DNA of 36,851 nucleotides from a virus. The position numbers and the translations under genes are program-made. The notes beneath the pieces were generated by a model. The model worked only from the letters and a program-made list of their open reading frames with translations, did no database searches and was not told the DNA's origin. Position 1 is the first letter of the stretch. Each line of letters opens with the position of its first letter. The DNA lies in IMG/VR virus record IMGVR_UViG_3300021962_000286, positions 1-36,851 of that record; one strand, 5' to 3'. Shown here in pieces: positions 17,305 to 24,732 of the stretch.

Positions 17305-18853
17305 TCATTCCTCCTTGTTGTTGCATTACCTGTTGCATTTGCTGTACTACTTGTTGTTGTTCAGCTGCATCTCTAATTAGTTTTTCAGGTAAATTCATTT
17401 TTTCTGCTAGATATCTAGCTACTTCTTCTTGTTTAACAATAAGATTTAATACTTGTGGGCCAAATGTTTGACCGAGTGTCGCATTAAATCTATTAACATC
17501 AGCAATATCTTGCTCATTCTGGGCCCTTGATAATGGTGATTCAGGAATAATTTTAATTTCTTTATTGTTCAATGATGGTAATTCAATTCTACCTTGTTTC
17601 TTTAAGATATAAATAACTCGTCTAATTAATGGCATGATAAATTCAGATTGCAATCTTCCAAATGAAGAACCAATCTGTCTTGATAGATCTGCCATTCTTT
17701 CTGCAACTTCTGTAGCTGACATAGGTGTACCTTTAGTAGGCCCTAATGTTTCCATATACAATGCTTTACGAATGTTTTGACGCATATCATCTAATACTAA
17801 TTGAGCTACATCGAATCTACCTGCACTATTAATCGGAACTAATCCTCTAGATCCTGGAGCTACTGGAATAATTGTGCCAGGTACTAACTGAATGTTATCA
17901 GGATTAATTACACCATCATCTTCTAATTGATAGATGCCAGATATATTCATCTGAGCATTTTCTAATATTAATTCAATAGTAAGATTGGTAGTCTTAATAG
18001 CTGACATAGCATTAAAAACTGGGCCACGACCATATACTTCACCACTAGCTTTGTTCCATCTAAAAGTAATAAAGGGATTAGAACCTTGTCCTACAAACTG
18101 ATCTTGATAAATAATTTGTTCGTGATCTTTTACACATACTACATAATCATAAACTTCTTTGTTAGGATCTTTGTAGTTTTTCATTGTACCTTCGATAACA
18201 ACACATTTAGAATCTGGATCATTATCTACTTTTGTTTGAAATGAATTTTCTAATTCTGCATCAGGATATAATACTTTAATATCTCCTAATCTAATTTGAC
18301 GCTTTCTATATACACAATCAATTCTATTGTCAGGCCCACTATTTAAATAAACATGAGGTAATGGTATTGCATTAAATATAATAGGATTAGTAGATGGCCC
18401 TTCATTTACTAACATTACACCAGTACCAACAGCTAAATCCATAAATGATTCATGAACTTCTTGATTAAAATTAGAAGAATGAAGTATCTCAAATATATAA
18501 TTTGTTATCTCATCTAATTGAGCATCAACTTGTGGTGCTAATTGTGGAGGAATTTCCATTCCTGCTTTTAAATTAATCCATCTACCAAATGTAGGAGTAA
18601 TACCTGCCTGTAATCTAGAAGCAAACTCTTGAATACCTACAACAGCAGTTTCATCAAAGATTCTATCTGTTCTTTTTTCTCCAGGTGATTCATCATAAAA
18701 TGCTTCTCTACCTGGCATAGTATATTCATAGGCTTCTTCAAACTTAGGAATCCAATGAGTCTTTAATTGTTCTGCGTGACTAAATCTTTTTAAAAATGTT
18801 TTAACATTCATATATCCTGTATTAGGAGTAGATCTATAATCAAAACTATACAT
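17273..18853 (-). CDS. Portal protein (head-tail connector)
   Basis: 526 residues, typical of T7 gp8-type portals. Early region: LKTHWIPKFEEAYEYTMPG and RIFDETAVVGIQEFASRLQAG. Middle: NPFITFRWNKASGEVYGRGP and LGPTKGTPMSATEVAERM. The C-terminal helix is Gln/Met-rich (QQQVVQQMQQVMQQQGG). It forms the dodecameric ring at the capsid vertex through which the terminase packages DNA. The start overlaps the stop of the upstream gene by one base. Confidence 0.93.
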   Translation of the reverse strand: MYSFDYRSTPNTGYMNVKTFLKRFSHAEQLKTHWIPKFEEAYEYTMPGREAFYDESPGEKRTDRIFDETAVVGIQEFASRLQAGITPTFGRWINLKAGMEIPPQLAPQVDAQLDEITNYIFEILHSSNFNQEVHESFMDLAVGTGVMLVNEGPSTNPIIFNAIPLPHVYLNSGPDNRIDCVYRKRQIRLGDIKVLYPDAELENSFQTKVDNDPDSKCVVIEGTMKNYKDPNKEVYDYVVCVKDHEQIIYQDQFVGQGSNPFITFRWNKASGEVYGRGPVFNAMSAIKTTNLTIELILENAQMNISGIYQLEDDGVINPDNIQLVPGTIIPVAPGSRGLVPINSAGRFDVAQLVLDDMRQNIRKALYMETLGPTKGTPMSATEVAERMADLSRQIGSSFGRLQSEFIMPLIRRVIYILKKQGRIELPSLNNKEIKIIPESPLSRAQNEQDIADVNRFNATLGQTFGPQVLNLIVKQEEVARYLAEKMNLPEKLIRDAAEQQQVVQQMQQVMQQQGGMNELGAAPQQT

Positions 18854-19743
18854 TATTTACCACCAAAAGTTAGATTACTACCTACTTGAAATAGACTTCT
18901 TCCTTTTGTAAGATTACTAGCTGATTGAGCTGCTAATTTTTTTTTCTCTCTAGCTATTGCTTCACTTTCTTTATAAGTGTCAATATATTCTGTTGTTCCT
19001 TGATAAACAGGTTTACTATCATCTTTATTGTTTTGAAAAAATCCAGAACCTTTAATTGTATTAAATAATATTGCTCCAGGAGTTAATCCTTTTTCTATTA
19101 TAGTAGGTATTAAACCTTTAACAGCTTCTGGTTGATATCCTTGTTTTAAATAAGGTACAGAAGGTGCAGTTCCACCTACTAAACCTCTAACAATATCTCC
19201 ACCTAATTCAGACAATGTGGGTGTACTAGCTACAATCCTTGTAGGATCTAAAACTGTAGGTGATGGTTGCACACCTCTACCATAGTTTAATGCTTTTTGA
19301 ATATCAGCTTCTCTAGCTTTTGATACTTCATCTAACTGTTCTAATCTACCCATTGTTTCTAATGATGTAGCTATTCTGTTTGTTTTTCTTTCCATATCAG
19401 ACATAGCTTTAGTTTGATCTACTTTAGTAGGTTGAGATGCTGCTATAATATCTGATACTTTTTTACTACCAGAAAATAATTGACCAGTATTTGTTACCCC
19501 AGCTACAGTAGCACCACTTTCTGTTAATACTGTACTTTTATCTTCACTTAATTTATATCCAGCTTTATTTAATGCAGCTTCTTGATTTGCAAATGCACCT
19601 GTTTTAGTTTTTGTACTAGCTAATATTGCTTTTTGTCTAGCAACAGCAGCAGCACGACTATCAGGAGTTTTAAATTGTTCATATGTTTGGACTGGAGTTT
19701 TTCTTCCTCCACCACCACTAGATGTTGATTTACTTGATCCCAT
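18853..19743 (-). CDS. Virion-associated protein of unknown function, 296 aa
   Basis: Begins with a low-complexity SSKSTSSGGGGRKTPV tail, followed by Ala/Lys/Thr-rich, largely disordered-looking sequence with no recognised domain. It lies between the portal and a charged 71-aa protein and is translationally coupled to both. Head-region position and composition suggest a minor head or connector-associated component. No enzymatic motif is visible. Confidence 0.7.
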   Translation of the reverse strand: MGSSKSTSSGGGGRKTPVQTYEQFKTPDSRAAAVARQKAILASTKTKTGAFANQEAALNKAGYKLSEDKSTVLTESGATVAGVTNTGQLFSGSKKVSDIIAASQPTKVDQTKAMSDMERKTNRIATSLETMGRLEQLDEVSKAREADIQKALNYGRGVQPSPTVLDPTRIVASTPTLSELGGDIVRGLVGGTAPSVPYLKQGYQPEAVKGLIPTIIEKGLTPGAILFNTIKGSGFFQNNKDDSKPVYQGTTEYIDTYKESEAIAREKKKLAAQSASNLTKGRSLFQVGSNLTFGGK

Positions 19744-19958
19744 TAATCTGTTTGTTCACCTTCTTGATAAAATCCTCTACCACCAGCTCTACTAAACAAC
19801 GATCTAGCTCCTAGCTTATCAGCAGCAAATCTTTGTTTTCTTTTTTCTTTAGCTGCTTCTTGCTCTTGCTTAATTCTTTCTTCTTCTTCACGCTTTAGTC
19901 TTAATTCTTCTTCTAAAGCTGGATCTGTTTTATATTTAGGTGGATTTAAAAATCCCAT
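19743..19958 (-). CDS. Small highly charged head-region protein
   Basis: 71 residues starting MGFLNPPKYKTDPALEEE. A TTG three codons upstream (19967) is also open, but the ATG at 19958 has AGAAGG nine bases upstream and is preferred. Residues ~12-45 form a strongly charged Glu/Lys/Arg helix, probably a coiled coil. The end (ARSLFSRAGGRGFYQEG) is a Gly/Arg motif seen in small phage proteins near the portal. It overlaps the 3' end of the upstream gene. Function unknown. Confidence 0.72.
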   Translation of the reverse strand: MGFLNPPKYKTDPALEEELRLKREEEERIKQEQEAAKEKRKQRFAADKLGARSLFSRAGGRGFYQEGEQTD

Positions 19959-20353
19959 TCTTTGCAACCTTCTTTCTTTAAGTATTTATATAACTGAAAA
20001 GGGGTTATAATCAACTTATTTATTCCAAGTAATCTCATAACCACAGTTACACAAGAATGTTCTCTTAACCATGCTGCTTGAAATAATCTCCATTTGTGGC
20101 GAAATCTTTTGCATTTTAAAATAACTCCTTTGTTTTGAATAACATAAGCCAACATTCCATCTAACTCTGGACCATCAACAATATTAACATCTAATCTTTT
20201 ATGTATATGTTCAATAACTACCCATTTGTCTTTTTTGGGATAGTAAGCAAAAGCTCCACAATGAGCCATACCATTCTTTCTAAATCTATGATACCATTCA
20301 TGGTTAGGTGGATCATAGAAAAATACTAACCACTCCTTCGGAAAATATCCCAT
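19946..20353 (-). CDS. Conserved phage protein with Cys/His pattern, possible papain-like fold
   Basis: 135 residues encoded just after the large terminase gene and overlapping its 3' end by 28 bases. It has MGYFPKEWLVFFYDPP, a conserved-looking GMAHCGAF (His31), a DKWVVIEHIH strand, and a C-terminal HSCVTVVMRLLGI helix (Cys ~101) followed by TPFQLYKYLKK. Proteins with this arrangement occur beside terminases in other phages. The Cys at a helix start plus an earlier His resembles permuted papain-like/NlpC folds, but this is only a pattern-level guess. Either an enzyme or a structural protein is possible. Confidence 0.7.
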   Translation of the reverse strand: MGYFPKEWLVFFYDPPNHEWYHRFRKNGMAHCGAFAYYPKKDKWVVIEHIHKRLDVNIVDGPELDGMLAYVIQNKGVILKCKRFRHKWRLFQAAWLREHSCVTVVMRLLGINKLIITPFQLYKYLKKEGCKEWDF

Positions 20354-21849
20354 TTTTTCTTCCTATTAATTGATCCTCTATCAAATATATTCCAATTCTT
20401 GTAAGCATTAGATACTTGAGGTTTAGCAGGACCTACTGTTAAAGATCTACCTTCACCAGCACCTAACATTAAATATTGTAGTGCATCATGAACATGAGAA
20501 AATTTATTCTTATTAGGTTTATCTTCATATCGTTCACCTGATGTTTGGATTCTTCTATAATGATATCCACCTAAGAATCCTTTTCTTAATTGACTACAAG
20601 ATTTATTTAATAGAAACCCAGCTTTACCATCTACCATTCTATTCAAAGCTGTTTCTACTGATTCTATTCTTAATGATACATCATTAGATGGTGCAGGGAA
20701 TGCTTGAATCCCTTGTCGTCTAAGTATTTGAAAGGGAGTTGTTTCATCTGTCTGGGCCCTAAAATCTCCAGCAGGATCTCCAAATATTTTTAAATCTTTA
20801 TCTGCACAGTGTTTAATTATCTCATGCTTAAGTAGTTCACTAAACTTAACTGTACCTATATCAAAACAAACTAACTCATGAAGTATTATCCATCTACCAT
20901 CAGGTAGCTTTTGTCCAAATACAGCAGAAGGAGTCAGACCAAAGTCTAATCCAATATAAACTGTAACAGGTGCAAATGGGATATCTTCTTCTGCCACATG
21001 AACATCTTCTCTAAAAGATCCATAGACTAGTTTACCATCCTCAATCGTACCGAGTTTGTTTAAAACATAAACATCAATCCAAGACTTAGATTTTCCCCTG
21101 ATGATATTTGGATAGTAATCAGCTGTGACATTTCTAATATTTTCTGCATTATCATTCAGCTCATATCCTTTTATCTTATCATTTTCTTTCTTTTCAATCA
21201 TACCTGGAGGTTGGACAAAAAATTTCCAGTTATCAGGTTTCACTAGCATAATAGATTCTTCTTGACTTAGATGATCTGGAGTTGGTACTTCACCAGACAT
21301 AATTGACCACCAGTGATCTTCATCAGGTGCATTGGTATCTGCAATAACACCATACCATGAAGGCCCACCATCTTTCATAGAAGGGAAACGGCCTACACGC
21401 ATAGTACATGCATCAACAATGGATTTGGGAATCTCTCTTGCTTCGTTTATCCATACACCAGTTAATTCTAAAGACAAGAGTTTCTTTACATCTTCAGGTC
21501 TATCTAGTGCTAAAAAAATAACTTCTAGTTCTACATCACCTACATAGATCCTATGTGTAAAAGGAACTGAGTAGGCAAAGTTACCAAATGAATTTTCAGG
21601 AAACCAATCTAACCATGTTTTAATGGTAGTAGTTTTTAATTGAGGGTTTGTATTTCTAATTACTGCCCATCTAGATTTGCGTTTACCATCAGGACTAGGT
21701 TCTTGTTTTAAGGCTCGTCTAAAGATTTCAATACAACAAGATACTGACTTCCCTGATCCAACAGGGCCACGCACTCCACGAAAGAAAGAATCATCCTTCA
21801 TAAAGGATTTAATTATTTCGCCTGGTGCTTTGTAATTAAGTTCTGTCAA
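20326..21849 (-). CDS. terL: Terminase large subunit
   Basis: 507 residues. The ATPase part has Walker A GPVGSGKS (residues 28-35) and a Walker B-like GVWINEARE with Glu136. The nuclease part has Asp302 in YIGLDFGLTP, Asp358 in IFGDPAGDF and Asp455 in HVHDALQYL. It cuts concatemers and drives DNA into the procapsid through the portal. The start is TTG at 21849, overlapping the TGA of the upstream 63-aa gene (TTGA). No nearer ATG precedes the Walker A motif with a suitable leader, so this start is favoured. Confidence 0.95.
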   Translation of the reverse strand: MTELNYKAPGEIIKSFMKDDSFFRGVRGPVGSGKSVSCCIEIFRRALKQEPSPDGKRKSRWAVIRNTNPQLKTTTIKTWLDWFPENSFGNFAYSVPFTHRIYVGDVELEVIFLALDRPEDVKKLLSLELTGVWINEAREIPKSIVDACTMRVGRFPSMKDGGPSWYGVIADTNAPDEDHWWSIMSGEVPTPDHLSQEESIMLVKPDNWKFFVQPPGMIEKKENDKIKGYELNDNAENIRNVTADYYPNIIRGKSKSWIDVYVLNKLGTIEDGKLVYGSFREDVHVAEEDIPFAPVTVYIGLDFGLTPSAVFGQKLPDGRWIILHELVCFDIGTVKFSELLKHEIIKHCADKDLKIFGDPAGDFRAQTDETTPFQILRRQGIQAFPAPSNDVSLRIESVETALNRMVDGKAGFLLNKSCSQLRKGFLGGYHYRRIQTSGERYEDKPNKNKFSHVHDALQYLMLGAGEGRSLTVGPAKPQVSNAYKNWNIFDRGSINRKKKWDIFRRSG

Positions 21850-22037
21850 GCAATACCACTATCTACAGATCTTTTAATCAATTTGTAAATAGTTTCTGGT
21901 AATAGAGATTCTATAAATTTATCGGCTTCTTTATCCGAAAACCTTAAATCATTAGGATAATGTTTGAAGTGTTCCTTCATCACTATCTTACGAAGTCTTT
22001 GACGATCCTCGTAAGATAGCTCCTCTGCGTATCTCAT
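21846..22037 (-). CDS. Small hypothetical protein upstream of terL
   Basis: 63 residues, MRYAEELSYEDRQRLRKIV..., charged and helical (DKEADKFIESLLPETIYKLI). It is coupled to terL by a TTGA overlap. Resembles small acidic/basic helical proteins commonly encoded just before terL in marine podoviruses. No domain recognised. A packaging accessory role would fit its position but is not shown. Confidence 0.7.
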   Translation of the reverse strand: MRYAEELSYEDRQRLRKIVMKEHFKHYPNDLRFSDKEADKFIESLLPETIYKLIKRSVDSGIA

Positions 22038-22039
22038 TT

Positions 22040-22144
22040 TTATTTAAGAATTAAACCAGCAATCACAATGATGACTACTGCACAAACAAATAACTTACCA
22101 TGCTTGTTTAAGCTATTCCATTTTGTCCATAGGTATTCTTTCAT
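22040..22144 (-). CDS. 34-aa single-pass membrane protein
   Basis: MKEYLWTKWNSLNKHGK is followed by the hydrophobic segment LFVCAVVIIVIAGLIL and a terminal Lys. The basic N-terminus before the hydrophobic helix predicts one transmembrane span. The ATG overlaps the TAA of the upstream 38-aa gene (TAATG), and the stop lies three bases before the next gene. Such tight packing supports it as a real gene. Function unknown. Confidence 0.65.
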   Translation of the reverse strand: MKEYLWTKWNSLNKHGKLFVCAVVIIVIAGLILK

Positions 22145-22260
22145 TATTTGCCATAACCTTTCTTCATAGTCATTTTCTTGCCTGACTTCTTAGCATCTTT
22201 CTTTGCAGCTGCCATTCCTTTAGCTGTATATGGGTATTCTTTTTTTCCTACTTTGGGCAT
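22144..22260 (-). CDS. 38-aa lysine-rich micro-protein
   Basis: MPKVGKKEYPYTAKGMAAAKKDAK... contains 12 Lys in 38 residues and no acidic cluster. The phrase KEYPYTAKGMAAAKK is a recurrent small-protein pattern in marine phages. It lies in a run of basic micro-genes between the terminase genes, with SD AGGAG upstream. Likely nucleic-acid-binding or virion-associated by charge (inference). Confidence 0.7.
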   Translation of the reverse strand: MPKVGKKEYPYTAKGMAAAKKDAKKSGKKMTMKKGYGK

Positions 22261-22502
22261 TATGATACTCTCCTAAATGGTTTTACTTTAGCAGCAATCG
22301 CTTTGGGTTGTTTAACAAATTGTTTCCCACTCTTGCTGCCTTTTCTCTTAGCTCTAGTTGTAGCTGCATATTCACTAGCAGTCAATGACTTGATCGCAGC
22401 TTCTGGTAAGTAGCGTTCACCAGTTTGACCTGATGGTTTTCCAGATTTGGTTCTCCATTTCTGTTTTGTCCATGCTTTCAAACTTTGTTGAGAAGGTTTC
22501 AT
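22260..22502 (-). CDS. Basic protein with RYLPEAA motif (DUF5872-like)
   Basis: 80 residues. MKPSQQSLKAWTKQKWRTK, then SGKPSGQTGERYLPEAAIKS and EYAATTRAKRKGSK, is a pattern I associate with a small domain seen in phages and large DNA viruses, often called DUF5872 (name from memory, unchecked). Strongly basic throughout. It overlaps the preceding 56-aa gene by four bases (ATGA). The repeated Trp/Arg/Lys pattern suggests binding to DNA or to a peptide partner. Function not established. Confidence 0.75.
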   Translation of the reverse strand: MKPSQQSLKAWTKQKWRTKSGKPSGQTGERYLPEAAIKSLTASEYAATTRAKRKGSKSGKQFVKQPKAIAAKVKPFRRVS

Positions 22503-22669
22503 CTATAGCCTCCACCTTTAGCTTTATATTCTTTAGCTAACATCTGTGCTTTTCTTGCTGACCATTGACCTGGCTTTCCTCCTTTACCACCAGATTTTAT
22601 TCTTTGAAATAAACTTTTACGCATACTGGGCTTAGTATAATTACCAGCTTCGTTTACTTTGCTTACCAT
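22499..22669 (-). CDS. 56-aa basic protein, KGGKPGQWSARKAQMLA family
   Basis: MVSKVNEAGNYTKPSMRKSL, then KSGGKGGKPGQWSARKAQML and a KGGGYR end. This is a widespread short phage protein, recognisable by the GKPGQWSARKAQ core. It overlaps the stop of the upstream gene (22663) and the start of the next (ATGA). It belongs to the cassette of basic micro-proteins. Biochemical function unknown to me. Confidence 0.75.
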   Translation of the reverse strand: MVSKVNEAGNYTKPSMRKSLFQRIKSGGKGGKPGQWSARKAQMLAKEYKAKGGGYR

Positions 22670-22944
22670 TTAACTTTATCTGCCCAATAGGCAGCGGACA
22701 TATTCCCTTTAGCTATATTAGATCTATGTCTAGCTTTAAAAGATTTCCTTTTCATCTTCATTCTTTCAGACTCACCTGCTTTAGGTTTACCAGCAGTTTC
22801 TGCACCCTGTTCTCCAAATCTAATTGTTTTAACAGTATCTCCAGACTTAGCTACTACCACATGAGATTTACTTTTATGACCAGGTGTTCTTTTAGGTTTA
22901 TTATAACCTGACACTCCAATACGCTTTAATAAAGAATCTGCCAT
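22663..22944 (-). CDS. Basic conserved phage protein with YWADKVKW C-terminus
   Basis: 93 residues. Three conserved-looking parts: GVSGYNKPKRTPGHKSKSHV, then AKSGDTVKTIRFGEQG, and the C-terminal SFKARHRSNI plus KGNMSAAYWADKVKW. This family is common in marine myo- and podoviruses, usually without a known function. It is coupled to the preceding 66-aa gene by one-base overlap. High Lys/Arg content suggests contact with DNA. Confidence 0.78.
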   Translation of the reverse strand: MADSLLKRIGVSGYNKPKRTPGHKSKSHVVVAKSGDTVKTIRFGEQGAETAGKPKAGESERMKMKRKSFKARHRSNIAKGNMSAAYWADKVKW

Positions 22945-23144
22945 TACTTCTTCATTTTTTTTAATGTCTTAGCAAGGTTTACTCTTGCCATTAACTTCTT
23001 ATTCCCTGTTTGCTCTGCTTTCTTCTTCATCTTTGTAAGATCAGAAGCTGATAGCGTTTCGCCTTCCTTTAACAGCTTCATTCTTTTAGCAGTAGCTCTC
23101 AATGCACCAGGCTTCTTAATAGCCTTTTGAATCCAATTAGCCAT
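22944..23144 (-). CDS. 66-aa lysine-rich protein
   Basis: MANWIQKAIKKPGALRATAK, then a helical KMKKKAEQTGNKKLMARVN ending TLKKMKK. About a third of residues are Lys/Arg. The NWIQ-AIKKPGALRATAK start is a recognisable short phage family. First of the micro-gene cassette after the Zn-finger-like gene. Function unknown; DNA condensation or head-associated binding is a guess. Confidence 0.75.
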   Translation of the reverse strand: MANWIQKAIKKPGALRATAKRMKLLKEGETLSASDLTKMKKKAEQTGNKKLMARVNLAKTLKKMKK

Positions 23145-23174
23145 AGGCGTACCTTACCGAAAAAAAATATATTT

Positions 23175-23369
23175 TCAACGCTGTTTCCAATGTTCCCCAC
23201 ACAGAAAGAAGTAGTTACCGTTATCTGTCCTTATGTGGAACGAACCCCATTTCCCACAGTGGCATCTTTCGTACTTATCTCTTTCTTGGATGTTCCAACC
23301 CAAGATTTGTAACAAATTGTAAAGAGAACCTTTTTGACCTATATTGTTTGTATGGGTTCTTTTACGCAT
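23175..23369 (-). CDS. Small Zn-finger-like protein
   Basis: 64 residues. Cys36 and Cys38 (ERCHCGKWG) with Cys57 and His60 (FLCGEHW) form a plausible single zinc site, a compact ribbon. The ATG has AGGTG three bases upstream. It lies between the small terminase and the basic cassette. Could assist DNA recognition in packaging or be regulatory; the sequence alone does not decide. Confidence 0.7.
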   Translation of the reverse strand: MRKRTHTNNIGQKGSLYNLLQILGWNIQERDKYERCHCGKWGSFHIRTDNGNYFFLCGEHWKQR

Positions 23370-23399
23370 AGCACCTACGCATTTTCTAACCCCCCCTCC

Positions 23400-23783
23400 T
23401 TAATCTAGGTCTATGTTAATGTTTATGTTTCCACCCACTTGGTGTTGAACTCTATCTGGTGCTTTGAATCCCCCTCTGTCTAAGAGATCCTTCGATGCTT
23501 CCATCTGAACATACTCACTCTTTGCTTCAGTGGCAAGTCTAACCATGTTCTTGATTGCAGGGATAGTTCCTAGCCTACCTATTTCAGCTACACGACTATT
23601 CATGTATTCAATTACCTTTGGGAGTCGAAGTGTCTTAGAAGCAGTTACTCTACCACTTTCTCCCTTTGCATATCCAGCTATTTGACTAGCTTTTGCTATG
23701 CTACAATTCTCTGCTACAATGGTATCAACCAGAAGTCTTTGTTTATAGGTCAGACCATCCTTACCTTTTACTAAAGAAGCCAT
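23400..23783 (-). CDS. terS: Terminase small subunit
   Basis: 127 residues. An N-terminal helix-turn-helix-like region (LTYKQRLLVDTIVAENCSIA, QIAGYAKGESGRVTASKTLR) is followed by an oligomerisation-type helix (LATEAKSEYVQMEASKDLLD). The end RGGFKAPDRVQ...GGNININIDLD is typical of phage small terminases. It recognises phage DNA and hands it to TerL. First gene of the leftward late block, directly downstream of the divergent intergenic region. A possible promoter is TTACAA-N17-TATATC on the minus strand about 20 bases upstream of the ATG. Confidence 0.85.
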   Translation of the reverse strand: MASLVKGKDGLTYKQRLLVDTIVAENCSIAKASQIAGYAKGESGRVTASKTLRLPKVIEYMNSRVAEIGRLGTIPAIKNMVRLATEAKSEYVQMEASKDLLDRGGFKAPDRVQHQVGGNININIDLD

Positions 23784-23832
23784 AACGATAGATACCTTGC
23801 TACGATATATGATGTCAAGAACATAATTGTAA

Positions 23833-23870
23833 CAGATTGTAAATCTGACGAGAGGCTTTCCCCCTCTCGT
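23833..23870. promoter_or_regulatory. Two adjacent inverted repeats upstream of terS
   Basis: CAGATT/AATCTG (23833-23847, 3-base loop) is immediately followed by ACGAGAGG/CCTCTCGT (23848-23870, 7-base loop). They lie about 50-90 bases upstream of terS. Neither is followed by a T-tract, so a terminator is unlikely. Dyads of this size suit protein binding or leader-RNA structure. Confidence 0.45.
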
Positions 23871-23888
23871 ACTCTCCCCCTTAACGCA

Positions 23889-23905
23889 GATGATCTAGGA
23901 TCATC
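23889..23905. promoter_or_regulatory. Perfect 7-bp dyad, operator-like
   Basis: GATGATC-TAG-GATCATC is a perfect palindrome with a 3-base centre, contains GATC twice, and lies in the divergent control region. Its size fits a dimeric repressor or activator site. No phage regulator gene was recognised in the window, so the binder could be a host protein. Confidence 0.4.
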
Positions 23906-24193
23906 AGTAAATAAAGTAAATAAAATTGACCTAATAGCGTTATAGCCATGACTAGTTGTCATGTCTATTGGTACGCCCATGTATCTCTAGTTCGCTCTGC
24001 TCTCAAGAGCTACTATGTTTCTCAGTCGAGCTGAGAATATCAGGTACCCAATTTTATTTTTACTCTCTCTCGATAATGCTCCATTCGCCTGTGACATACA
24101 AGAGAATCTCTAAACTCACATTCGTATCGTTAAGAGCTTCTAGATCAGCTAGGTACATGTAGGTCGGCGAACTATCATAGATTTCTGCTACTT

Positions 24194-24248
24194 AAAACTG
24201 CATCTAAAGGACAAAACGACGACACACTTCGTATGCGTCAGTTTTGTC
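24194..24248 (+). promoter_or_regulatory. Large hairpin with a competing alternative pairing
   Basis: GACAAAAC (24210-24217) pairs with GTTTTGTC (24241-24248), extended by GACG with CGTC across one bulged A. An upstream AAAACTG (24194-24200) can instead pair with CAGTTTT (24239-24245), which shares bases with the first stem. The two folds exclude each other, as in attenuators or switches. It lies ~85 bases upstream of the first early gene. Confidence 0.45.
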
Positions 24249-24332
24249 GCAGTTGTAAGTCTTGAAATCTATGCTGACAAGTGGGCATTAACGAGAGATA
24301 GACTCTCATCTATATACCAAAGGAGGTATACA

Positions 24333-24548
24333 ATGAAAAGAATTAAGGAATTATCAGAATTTATCCATTGGATAATGAAAGATAAAGTACATCCAGGATC
24401 ATGGAGTATGATTGAGGATGTATCATTTAAGTTAATATCTATGGGAGGTAAAGAAAACAGTATCTCCTATGAGATCGAACAATGCGTAGATGACGAAAGG
24501 ATTATCTACACAGTAGATATTCAAGTGAAGGAGGTATCAGATGTATAA
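24333..24548 (+). CDS. First early gene, hypothetical protein, 71 aa
   Basis: MKRIKELSEFIHWIMKDKVH... is a small acidic protein with no recognised domain. The start has an excellent AAGGAGG six bases upstream. It is the first gene of the rightward block and overlaps the next gene by eight bases. By position it could be a host-takeover protein expressed immediately after infection (inference). Confidence 0.75.
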   Translation: MKRIKELSEFIHWIMKDKVHPGSWSMIEDVSFKLISMGGKENSISYEIEQCVDDERIIYTVDIQVKEVSDV

Positions 24549-24732
24549 TTCATTTGAAGAAGAATTTGTAAATCAAGTACAAAAGATTAGGGATTTACGA
24601 AGTCAAGGAAAGCACGATGAAGCTGACCTAGAGGAAAATACTTTACAAAGTATTAACCAAGTATTTGGGAAAGAAGATTTCTCAGAATTAGACGAAAGAA
24701 CTAGAGATCAACTGGAGGTTATCTATGAATAA
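24541..24732 (+). CDS. Early hypothetical protein, 63 aa
   Basis: MYNSFEEEFVNQVQKIRDLR... is a short acidic, helical protein (EADLEENTLQSINQVF). AAGGAGG lies within the end of the preceding gene, and the gene overlaps both neighbours. No homologous family recognised. Small acidic early phage proteins often inhibit host enzymes, but nothing specific is visible here. Confidence 0.72.
   Translation: MYNSFEEEFVNQVQKIRDLRSQGKHDEADLEENTLQSINQVFGKEDFSELDERTRDQLEVIYE

Larger units (their letters stand above)
23784..24332. promoter_or_regulatory. Divergent intergenic control region, no convincing gene
   Basis: 549 bases separate the leftward late genes from the rightward early genes. The base composition is visibly less AT-rich than its surroundings. 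Two short open frames (23771-23980 minus, 23956-24162 plus) lack ribosome binding sites and phage-like protein patterns, so I treat the stretch as non-coding. It contains at least five inverted repeats: CAGATT/AATCTG, ACGAGAGG/CCTCTCGT, GATGATC/GATCATC, TCTCAG/CTGAGA and GAGAG/CTCTC. It also has a larger hairpin at 24210-24248. Weak promoter-like pairs occur on both strands (for example CTGACA-N17-GATAGA at 24274-24302). Likely holds the early and late promoters, operators, and perhaps a replication or packaging site. Confidence 0.6.

Noticed and set aside
23771-23980. 69-aa minus-strand open frame overlapping the start of terS
   Set aside because: No ribosome binding site, composition unlike phage proteins here, and it lies across inverted repeats of the control region.
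23956-24162. 68-aa plus-strand open frame in the divergent region
   Set aside because: Cys/Ser/Leu-rich out-of-frame look, no ribosome binding site, ends in hairpin-rich DNA.
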